Shown here: one piece after another, positions 1 to 4,465 of the stretch
Layout: the number at the start of each line of letters is the position of its first letter
How positions within the stretch are numbered: the first letter of the stretch is position 1
NCBI GenBank assembly: GCA_019419725.1
Contig: DXZL01000106.1
Coordinates: 1 to 5,360, forward strand
Source: Veillonella sp.
Lineage (GTDB): Bacteria; Bacillota; Negativicutes; Veillonellales; Veillonellaceae
Reading direction: 5' to 3'
Length of the DNA: 5,360 nucleotides
Notes under the pieces: model-generated
Database searches by the model: none
What the model was told of the DNA's origin: nothing
What the model saw: only the letters and a program-made list of their open reading frames with translations
Translations under genes and position numbers: made by a program

Positions 1-241
1 TGATACATATGAAATCCAAGTCTTGAAAGACGGAAAACCATATGCAAATGCACCTCTTATTAAAGACGTGATTAATGATCTTACTAATGAAAGCCAAGCA
101 GATGCTAATGGTAAAGCAACTGTTACTGTAAGTGCTAATGGCCTTAACGTAGTAGGCGTTGAAGTGGGCTTCCCAACTCAAACTAAAGGTGAGCAAAATA
201 AATACTTCAGTGCATTGTCCTTCATCATCAATCCTGAATAA
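1..241 (+). CDS. C-terminal part of a DUF4198-like secreted protein (5' end outside window)
   Basis: The reading frame is open from the first full codon at base 2 to the TAA at 239-241, so only the last 79 residues are visible and no start can be chosen; the TTG at 23 is an internal leucine. The visible part contains a 'LKDGKPYANAPL' strand, an 'ADANGKATVTV' turn-strand and a final 'SALSFIINPE' strand. This order (DGKP-x-ANA, then DA(D/N)GKAT, then a closing A-L-x-F strand) resembles the C-terminal Ig-like domain of DUF4198 proteins, which are exported and often encoded beside nickel or cobalt uptake genes. It has no cysteine, as expected outside the cytoplasm. The metal link is family knowledge, not shown here, because the upstream neighbours are missing. 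Any other secreted Ig-like domain protein is the main alternative. Confidence 0.6.
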   Translation, partial: DTYEIQVLKDGKPYANAPLIKDVINDLTNESQADANGKATVTVSANGLNVVGVEVGFPTQTKGEQNKYFSALSFIINPE

Positions 242-279
242 TATAGGATATAACTATTTACTAAGTGTGTGAAATAAAC

Positions 280-318
280 AAGACCTCCTAAGTTGGACTT
301 AGGGGGTCTTTTTATATT
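280..318 (+). terminator. Intrinsic terminator after the DUF4198-like gene
   Basis: A 13-bp stem (280-292 with 298-310, one T-G wobble at 286/304) closes a 5-base loop (TTGGA) and is followed by TTT, then an A/T-rich TATATTTT tract. It lies 38 bases after the stop codon and separates the first gene from the autotransporter, which therefore needs its own promoter. Confidence 0.9.
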
Positions 319-387
319 TTTAGGGTGTACGTATAAATGCGTTCTGTGAGAGCCTCGTATTAGGCGGGGTAAGAAAGAGAGATTTTT

Positions 388-2634
388 ATGAAATTACAAC
401 GAAATGTATCGGCTGTGATGGCTGCGTTGGTATTAACTGGAATGACCTGCTCTGCATTTGCTACAGAAATTAATGCCACAAGCGATAAAGCGGAGGAATT
501 GCTTGGCTTAACAATGGGGTCACCGGTACAAACACAACCAGAAGTTAAGCATATAGAAGATACCTTGACGGTTAATGTGCATGGTAAAAGCTTAACAGAA
601 ACAGGTAAAAGTAAGAATGTAACGGGCATCTATAATGGTTTTGGTTCACAATTGACGGTGGATAAAGATTTGATTGTACGTCTTAAGAATAATGCACCAG
701 CGTCAAAAAGGGAACTCGGTCATTACTATATGAGCGCTGTGTATGCTGGTTACGGCGGTAAAGTGCCAAGACTCAGCAAGGACAATCCTGATAGAGATTA
801 TGGAGATACTAATATTCATGTCAAAGGCAATGTAGATATCGATGCTATCGGTGTCGGTTTACAAGCTAATCAACGTGGTCATATTATTGTTGATGGTGGT
901 GGACGTATCATCACGCATCCTTTAGAAACTTCTGATACTTACTCTGTGGTGGCAGAAGAGGGTGATGTATACGTTAATACTGGTTCTGACGGAAAACATC
1001 CGGGTTCTAAGGAATTGGTCGCTGTTGGTAATGTAGGGTTAATTAATAAGGATTATGGACGTGATCCAAATCATAACGAAATGCCAACGAATATAGCATT
1101 AGCTTTTACAACACCTAATTCTAAACTTACGGGTGCCGTACTAAATGAATATGCTGAAAGCAATAAGAATCCGCATAATTCTGGTGCTGACATTTATTTG
1201 CAAAATGGAGGGACTTGGAATAATGAATGGATTGGTATGGAGCGTCCTACCCCTAAAAGAGAACGTCCATCTGGGGATAATGCAGCATATCTATACAAGG
1301 GCAGTAAGGTTCGTAACCTTGTAGGTGGTGTTAATCCAACGGCAGCTGGTAATATTCATCCTATTGATGCACGTCCTATTACGATTCAGAACTATAGCGG
1401 CTATGTGAATGCTATTTATAAATCTGGAGTACCTGCTAGTGAAGCTGGAAAAGGGCAAATTGTAGTTGAACATGCAGCAGACAATAGCCATATTACCGTT
1501 CAAGGTGAACATTCCGGTAATACCATTGATGAGGCAAGTTATAAAAAGGAAATACAAGCCTTAGCCAATAAATTACAATATACGGGCAATGATAAGAAAC
1601 TGAGCACAACAGTTCAAATTAATGAAGGTATTACTAGCCCTGGTGCTGTTGCAGAACTAGGGGCAGATCATTTTGACTCACAGGGGCGTCTTGTTGTAAA
1701 TGATACAACAAAGATTAATCGTGCTAGTGAATCATCCTTAGTGAGTGGTTCAAAATCTGCTCTTACATCGACCGCTATGGCATGGAAGAGTAATACCAAT
1801 GATTTACAACGCCGTTTAGGAGATCTTCGTCTAGCTAATACAAATCAAGGTGTATGGGCGAAATATATAGGCGGTAAATCTAAAATCACAGATGGTGCTG
1901 ACGCACATATGACATACAATGGCGTACAAGTCGGCTACGATCATAAGGCTTCTAATGGTTGGATTTTTGGCGGCGCTATTGATTACAGTACATCTAGTAA
2001 TTCATATGCCAACGGTAGTGGTGATGGCAAACTTGGCGGCATCGCCTTGTATGGCACAAAAAAACATGATGATGGTCGTTATTTAGATATCATTGCACGT
2101 GGTAATAGATTATCCAATGATTATAAGCTCTACTCCGTAGGTGGACAACGTGTGAACGGTGATTACCATACATATGGCACATCCTTAAGCGCTGAATATG
2201 GTAAACGTATTAAGAAGGAAAATGGCTTCTACATCGATCCTAGTGTAGAATTTATTGTAGGCCGTTTGAATGGTGTATCCTATGATGCTTCTGTTGTCGG
2301 TGGTGGTTCTATGCATGTGAAAGCTGATGCTGTGAACTCTGCTGTAGGCAGACTTGGTATTGGCATTGGGAAAGAAACAGAAAAATCCAATATCTTCGCT
2401 AAATTAGCATTAGCGCATGAATTCTCTGGTAAGGTAAATACAACATATTCCGCACCAGGCAATCCAACAGTACAAACAACAGTAGATTTGAAGGATACAT
2501 GGCTCGATGCTGAAATTGGTGGGTCTTGGAGTGTCCGTCCTAGTACATATCTATATGGTACATTCACTAAAAACTTTGGTGCTATCGTAGAAAATACATG
2601 GCGCATTGATGCTGGGATACGGCATAATTTTTAA
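388..2634 (+). CDS. Type Va (classical) autotransporter adhesin-like protein with C-terminal beta-barrel
   Basis: This is a 748-residue surface protein that would be exported by Sec and inserted in the outer membrane through its own barrel. Residues 1-25 form a signal peptide: positive start (MKLQR), hydrophobic core, and an AFA cleavage site before Thr26. Residues 26 to about 450 are the passenger, rich in Gly, Asn, Thr and short beta-strand repeats, with pertactin-like beta-helix signatures such as 'SKLTGAVLN' (245-253) and 'GADIYLQNGGTWNNEW' (266-281). Further on, 'ITIQNYSGY' (333-339) and 'LANKLQYTGND' leading to 'EGITSP' (392-418) match a pattern I recognise in Negativicute autotransporters. 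Residues about 455-483 form the helix that plugs the barrel; the barrel runs from 'GVWAKYIGG' (488) to the last residue, Phe748. The mature protein has no cysteine. No protease or other catalytic motif is visible, so adhesion or biofilm is only an inference. The start is supported by AAGAAAGAGAG before ATG388, a modest ribosome binding site. A TATAAA at 332-337 could be a -10 box but lacks a good -35. Confidence 0.93.
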   Translation: MKLQRNVSAVMAALVLTGMTCSAFATEINATSDKAEELLGLTMGSPVQTQPEVKHIEDTLTVNVHGKSLTETGKSKNVTGIYNGFGSQLTVDKDLIVRLKNNAPASKRELGHYYMSAVYAGYGGKVPRLSKDNPDRDYGDTNIHVKGNVDIDAIGVGLQANQRGHIIVDGGGRIITHPLETSDTYSVVAEEGDVYVNTGSDGKHPGSKELVAVGNVGLINKDYGRDPNHNEMPTNIALAFTTPNSKLTGAVLNEYAESNKNPHNSGADIYLQNGGTWNNEWIGMERPTPKRERPSGDNAAYLYKGSKVRNLVGGVNPTAAGNIHPIDARPITIQNYSGYVNAIYKSGVPASEAGKGQIVVEHAADNSHITVQGEHSGNTIDEASYKKEIQALANKLQYTGNDKKLSTTVQINEGITSPGAVAELGADHFDSQGRLVVNDTTKINRASESSLVSGSKSALTSTAMAWKSNTNDLQRRLGDLRLANTNQGVWAKYIGGKSKITDGADAHMTYNGVQVGYDHKASNGWIFGGAIDYSTSSNSYANGSGDGKLGGIALYGTKKHDDGRYLDIIARGNRLSNDYKLYSVGGQRVNGDYHTYGTSLSAEYGKRIKKENGFYIDPSVEFIVGRLNGVSYDASVVGGGSMHVKADAVNSAVGRLGIGIGKETEKSNIFAKLALAHEFSGKVNTTYSAPGNPTVQTTVDLKDTWLDAEIGGSWSVRPSTYLYGTFTKNFGAIVENTWRIDAGIRHNF

Positions 2635-2647
2635 TTGAATATTGCAT

Positions 2648-2683
2648 TAATGGTCCTTATAGCGTATGCTGTAAGGACCATTA
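2648..2683. terminator. Long hairpin between autotransporter and phosphatase genes (terminator-like, no adjacent U-tract)
   Basis: Bases 2648-2663 pair with 2668-2683: 16 base pairs with a single T-G wobble (2660/2671) around a 4-base loop GTAT. It starts 13 bases after the autotransporter stop. Unlike the other terminators here it has no T-tract touching the stem on either strand; the nearest run of six Ts (2696-2701) is 12 bases downstream. It may be a partial terminator, a 3'-end stabiliser, or an RNA processing site, so read-through into the phosphatase gene is plausible. Confidence 0.55.
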
Positions 2684-2701
2684 GTATATAAGGAGTTTTT
2701 T

Positions 2702-2740
2702 ATGATTAAGTTTCTATTCATTAGGAGTTATAATGGTTAA
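2702..2740 (+). CDS. Possible 12-codon leader ORF overlapping the phosphatase start
   Basis: The ORF reads MIKFLFIRSYNG and stops at TAA 2738-2740. It has an excellent ribosome binding site (AAGGAG at 2690-2695, six bases before the ATG). Its end overlaps the first eight bases of the phosphatase gene (ATG 2733) in another frame, an arrangement that permits translational coupling. The peptide and its upstream site closely resemble the start of the phosphatase gene itself (MVNILFI, AGGAG at 2723-2727), so it may be a decayed tandem copy of that gene start rather than a selected regulatory peptide. No run of one regulatory amino acid is present, so a classical attenuation leader is unlikely. Confidence 0.35.
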   Translation: MIKFLFIRSYNG

Positions 2741-3191
2741 TATTTTATTCATCTGTCATGGCAATATTTGCCGTTCTACGATGGCAGAGTTTTATATGAA
2801 GCATATCGTTGAGCAGGCTGGACTAAGTGATTCTATTTATATTGAGTCTGCAGCTACATCTCGTGAGGAGATAGGGAACGACACTCATTATGGGACTAAA
2901 GAGAAATTAGATGAAATGGATATTCCCTATACTCGTCGCAAGGCACGACAAGTGACGATGGAAGATTATTATAACTTTGATTATCTCATCATTATGGATG
3001 AAAATAATGCGCGTAATTTAAAGCGTATTATTGGGGATGACGTAGATGCTAAGGTTTACAAGGCAATGTCTTTTGTTGGTGAAAGCCGTGATGTAAAGGA
3101 CCCTTGGTATACGGAAAACTTTGACGAAACCTATGATGATGTTAGTTGTAGCTGTGATGCTCTACTAGCAGTGCTTAAAGAGAAACTTTAA
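2733..3191 (+). CDS. Low-molecular-weight protein tyrosine phosphatase
   Basis: This 152-residue cytoplasmic enzyme would remove phosphate from phosphotyrosine through a cysteinyl-phosphate intermediate. The N-terminal P-loop C8-HGNIC-R14-S15 fits the family motif C-x5-R-S, with C8 as nucleophile and R14 binding phosphate. C13 matches the second P-loop cysteine that protects many family members by forming a disulfide. The general acid is D123 in 'VKDPWYTENFDETYDDV', the family's DP(W/Y) loop. The segment 'ATSREEIGNDTHYGTKEKL' (41-59) is the variant of the substrate-side loop common in Firmicutes. Length is typical (about 150). AGGAG (2723-2727) sits five bases before ATG2733. In other bacteria such phosphatases often oppose a tyrosine kinase controlling polysaccharide export, but no kinase or capsule gene is present here, so the substrate is unknown. 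Arsenate reductase has the same fold but needs cysteines near 82 and 89, absent here. Confidence 0.93.
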   Translation: MVNILFICHGNICRSTMAEFYMKHIVEQAGLSDSIYIESAATSREEIGNDTHYGTKEKLDEMDIPYTRRKARQVTMEDYYNFDYLIIMDENNARNLKRIIGDDVDAKVYKAMSFVGESRDVKDPWYTENFDETYDDVSCSCDALLAVLKEKL

Positions 3192-3210
3192 GCGAAATAT
3201 ATATACTGAT

Positions 3211-3257
3211 AGGTCCTCAATGGTAGCTGAAATTTTAATCTATATTGAGGGCTTTTC
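3211..3257 (+). terminator. Intrinsic terminator after the phosphatase gene
   Basis: Bases 3213-3221 pair with 3244-3252 (nine pairs, one T-G wobble) and are followed by TTTTCT. The 22-base loop is long and has only weak internal pairing (TAG 3224-3226 with CTA 3240-3242), so efficiency may be moderate. It lies about 20 bases after the stop codon and separates the phosphatase from the tRNA. Confidence 0.7.
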
Positions 3258-3308
3258 TATAAGCCTATCTGCCTCATATACTTTATACTATCGAACCATA
3301 GCGTAATA

Positions 3309-3317
3309 TGGTATAAT
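3309..3317 (+). promoter_or_regulatory. Extended -10 promoter of the tRNA-Arg gene
   Basis: TGGTATAAT contains a consensus TATAAT (3312-3317) preceded by the TGn extension. The -35 region is poor (TATCGA at 17-base spacing, 3289-3294), which fits an extended -10 promoter. Transcription would begin near 3324, giving a leader of about eight bases before the mature tRNA. Confidence 0.7.
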
Positions 3318-3331
3318 TTTTAGGTATTCAT

Positions 3332-3406
3332 GCGCCTATAGCTCAGGGGATAGAGCGCCGGTCTCCGGAACCGGGTGCGCAGGTTCGAATCCTGCTAGGC
3401 GCACCA
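3332..3406 (+). tRNA. tRNA-Arg (anticodon CCG)
   Basis: A full cloverleaf can be folded by hand. The acceptor stem is 3332-3338 with 3396-3402 (seven perfect pairs). The D stem is GCTC 3341-3344 with GAGC 3353-3356. The anticodon stem is CCGGT 3358-3362 with ACCGG 3370-3374. The loop CTCCGGA carries anticodon CCG at 3365-3367, which reads CGG (Arg). The T stem is GCAGG 3379-3383 with CCTGC 3391-3395, around a normal TTCGAAT loop. A discriminator A (3403) and an encoded CCA (3404-3406) complete the 75-base gene. The A in the D loop and C35 agree with arginine identity. It stands alone, with its own promoter and terminator. Confidence 0.97.
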
Positions 3407-3410
3407 AATA

Positions 3411-3443
3411 AAAGGCTTCTTGAATTTCGAGAAGCCTTTTTTG
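3411..3443. terminator. Bidirectional terminator shared by the tRNA and the converging membrane gene
   Basis: AAAGGCTTCT (3411-3420) pairs with AGAAGCCTTT (3430-3439), ten pairs, and the inner loop can add a few more. On the plus strand six Ts (3437-3442) follow the stem. On the minus strand the stem is followed by TTTTATTT (complement of 3406-3413). It therefore ends both the tRNA transcript and the minus-strand gene whose stop codon is at 3448-3450. Confidence 0.9.
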
Positions 3444-3447
3444 TTTA

Positions 3448-3864
3448 CTATCTATATTTATTACACTGAATTCCCCTAGATTTAAATTCATTAATGAGTA
3501 TGTCTATTGATTTATCAATGATTTCTTCATTAGTTATATATACCATCTTTTGGTAGTAGACCGTACCATCAAATTCTATCCAACGACTTGTCGTACCATT
3601 TAGTTTGCAAATCTTCATTCTGCCAGCCCAACTTCCCATGCTACGGAATTGTTTTACTTTAGAGAAGCGTACCTCACGAATATCGCTTAATTTAAATGTT
3701 CTTCTTACTAAGCCAATGCCTATAGAGACTTGATCATCCTTAAAGTAAAGAAGTTTATAACGCTCTTCAGGAGGCATAGATCTAATTATAGATAAGTTAT
3801 AAGTAGCAAAAACTACAGCAATAGCGATCAATAGAAACATAAGGATTATCATATATTTTCCCAT
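3448..3864 (-). CDS. Small single-pass membrane protein with a PH-like C-terminal domain
   Basis: The 138-residue product has one N-terminal membrane segment (about residues 4-23, IILMFLLIAIAVVFA) followed by a soluble domain. Residues about 37-110 alternate short beta-strands, including 'DDQVSIGIGLVRRTFKLSDI' (43-62) and 'IREVRF', and end in an amphipathic helix (112-130). The strand pattern with 'x-R-x-F-x-L-S-D-I-x-E-V' is what bacterial PH-like domains show, but the match is by eye and no family is certain. The soluble part probably faces the cytoplasm, because Arg/Lys/Glu residues follow the membrane segment. A strong ribosome binding site (AAGGAGG, complement of 3875-3881) lies about ten bases before the ATG at 3864. 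It converges on the tRNA and is divergent from a second small membrane gene at 3952. Function unknown. Confidence 0.75.
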   Translation of the reverse strand: MGKYMIILMFLLIAIAVVFATYNLSIIRSMPPEERYKLLYFKDDQVSIGIGLVRRTFKLSDIREVRFSKVKQFRSMGSWAGRMKICKLNGTTSRWIEFDGTVYYQKMVYITNEEIIDKSIDILINEFKSRGIQCNKYR

Positions 3865-3951
3865 ACTTTCAAAGCCTCCTTTTCTTTATTATAATAAATA
3901 TAAATAATATATGAAACAGCTATATTAACACTAGTAATAGGAGAGAAACGA
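3865..3951. promoter_or_regulatory. AT-rich divergent promoter region
   Basis: This 87-base spacer lies between two divergent small membrane-protein genes and is very AT-rich. ATTATAAT at 3888-3895 contains a consensus -10 box on each strand: TATAAT 3890-3895 on plus and TATAAT 3893-3888 on minus. The plus-strand box has only a weak -35 (TTTCAA, 3867-3872). The minus-strand box would start transcription almost at the ribosome binding site, so it is less convincing. The exact promoters cannot be fixed by eye. Confidence 0.35.
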
Positions 3952-4092
3952 ATGGAAATACATGCACGAATTATTCTACCTCTTTTGGCTATTATGTTGA
4001 TTCCCACCATTGCCGTATTTTTCATTATTAAAAAGCCTTTACTCAAGAGGGAAACAAGAAAATTATTAGAGAAGAAATTAGGTTCTACGTGA
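3952..4092 (+). CDS. 46-residue membrane mini-protein, probably truncated by a frameshift
   Basis: ATG3952 follows a near-ideal ribosome binding site (AGGAGAG 3939-3945, six-base spacing), better than that of many longer genes here. The peptide has a membrane segment (about residues 7-26, IILPLLAIMLIPTIAVFFII) followed by a strongly basic stretch (KKPLLKRETRKLLEKK, 27-42), so the C-terminus should lie in the cytoplasm. It ends at TGA 4090-4092. The next frame stays open just downstream and reads like a continuation, which suggests that the original protein was about 80 residues or less and that one base has been gained or lost near 4081-4090. It is divergent from the other small membrane gene (start at 3864), 87 bases away. 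No family recognised. Confidence 0.6.
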   Translation: MEIHARIILPLLAIMLIPTIAVFFIIKKPLLKRETRKLLEKKLGST

Positions 4093-4198
4093 AGCTTTCA
4101 TTACTGGATCTGAACAGCTACGAAGTAATGAGCATATTGTTGATATAAATGATTTAGAAAACCTCCACGCCAATGAGTGGAGGTTTTTTATATGGTGA
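4082..4198 (+). pseudogene. Probable out-of-frame continuation of the 46-residue membrane gene
   Basis: In the +1 frame relative to the upstream ORF, the codons from 4082 read VLREAFITGSEQLRSNEHIV and then DINDLE before entering the terminator, with the stop at 4196-4198. The composition looks like a normal soluble helical tail. Removing one G from GG at 4081-4082 would join it smoothly as '...LLEKKLVLREAF...'. There is no start codon with a ribosome binding site for it alone. It may instead be a chance open frame. Part of it overlaps the terminator stem, so the true original end is uncertain. Confidence 0.4.
4158..4189 (+). terminator. Intrinsic terminator after the small membrane gene
   Basis: AAAACCTCCAC (4158-4168) pairs perfectly with GTGGAGGTTTT (4177-4187) around an eight-base loop, and the T-run continues to 4189. 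It is strong and GC-rich in the middle. It isolates the methyltransferase operon from upstream transcription. Confidence 0.9.
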
Positions 4199-4269
4199 TA
4201 CATAGGGGATGTGGTACACCTAAAAGCTCCACATAGGATTTTGTATTTGATAGTATTGAAATAACGTGT

Positions 4270-4300
4270 AAATGTGATTTGAGTAACACATTTTATTTTG
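4270..4300 (+). terminator. Weak terminator-like hairpin
   Basis: AAATGTG (4270-4276) pairs with CACATTT (4287-4293), seven pairs around a ten-base loop, and the right arm runs into TTATTTTG. The stem is AT-rich and probably weak. It could be an attenuator if transcription starts upstream, or chance. Confidence 0.3.
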
Positions 4301-4320
4301 AGAATGATGTACAATAAGAG

Positions 4321-4372
4321 TGTCCTTGTGAAAATCTGAACATCCTAGCGGGAACACTAGGCATATAGGACA
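4321..4372 (+). repeat. Two-tier inverted repeat in the leader
   Basis: An outer stem TGTCCT (4321-4326) / AGGACA (4367-4372) encloses an inner stem CCTAG (4344-4348) / CTAGG (4357-4361) with the loop CGGGAACA. The left internal strand (17 bases) is purine-rich and the right is short (five bases), an asymmetric shape seen in structured RNAs. There is no U-tract after it, so it is not a terminator. Confidence 0.4.
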
Positions 4373-4420
4373 TGATGAATAATATATAGATTATCTAATT
4401 AAGATTAATAAAGTACTAAA

Positions 4421-4460
4421 TTGTATCATTGCATAGTTTTGATGTAGTGATACAGAGGAG
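4421..4460 (+). promoter_or_regulatory. Long dyad abutting the methyltransferase ribosome binding site (operator or RNA switch)
   Basis: TGTATCATTGCA (4422-4433) is complementary to TGTAGTGATACA (4443-4454), twelve pairs including two G-T wobbles, around a nine-base loop; as DNA it reads TGTATCA ... TGATACA. The right arm ends at the base where the ribosome binding site AGAGGAG (4454-4460) begins, five bases before ATG4466. It could be a repressor-binding palindrome or an RNA hairpin affecting ribosome access. Confidence 0.5.
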
Positions 4461-4465
4461 ATAGA

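Larger units (their letters stand above)
4199..4465 (+). other. Gene-free structured region upstream of the methyltransferase operon
   Basis: These 267 bases hold no credible gene on either strand. They contain four successive hairpins: 4209-4234 (ATGTGG/CCACAT); 4270-4293 (AAATGTG/CACATTT, followed by TTATTTTG); 4321-4372 (TGTCCT/AGGACA enclosing CCTAG/CTAGG); and 4421-4455 next to the ribosome binding site. No -35/-10 pair stands out; TACAAT at 4310-4315 is a possible -10 without a good -35, and would start transcription just before the third hairpin. I do not recognise a known riboswitch class. It could be a long regulatory leader or a region with an unrecognised small RNA. Confidence 0.5.

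Noticed and set aside
442..462. Possible lipoprotein signal at Cys21 of the autotransporter
   Set aside because: The residues before Cys21 are GMT, which does not fit the lipobox (L-A/S-G/A-C); AFA before Thr26 is a normal signal peptidase I site.
360..2606. Several minus-strand ORFs inside the autotransporter gene
   Set aside because: They lie antisense to a clearly coding frame with a recognised domain order and have no features of their own.
388..2634. Trimeric (YadA-like) autotransporter
   Set aside because: The C-terminal domain is about 260 residues, the size of a full monomeric barrel, whereas trimeric anchors are about 70-100 residues; no coiled-coil stalk is seen.
2733..3191. Arsenate reductase instead of tyrosine phosphatase
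   Set aside because: The second and third redox cysteines of that enzyme (near 82 and 89) are absent, while the DPW acid loop of phosphatases is present.
3332..3406. tRNA-Arg as an integration site of a mobile element
   Set aside because: No integrase gene lies nearby and I see no second copy of the tRNA 3' end in the window.
3849..4046. Minus-strand ORF of 65 codons antisense to the 46-residue membrane gene
   Set aside because: It starts at TTG without a ribosome binding site and overlaps the start of the well-supported minus-strand gene; the opposite-strand ORF has an ideal site.
4078..4314. Minus-strand ORF of 78 codons across the terminator and leader region
   Set aside because: TTG start, no convincing ribosome binding site, unusual composition, and it runs through a strong terminator stem; most likely chance.
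4199..4465. A named riboswitch (SAM, fluoride, cobalamin, guanidine or similar) upstream of the methyltransferase
   Set aside because: None of the conserved core sequences that I know could be found; only unassigned hairpins are supported.
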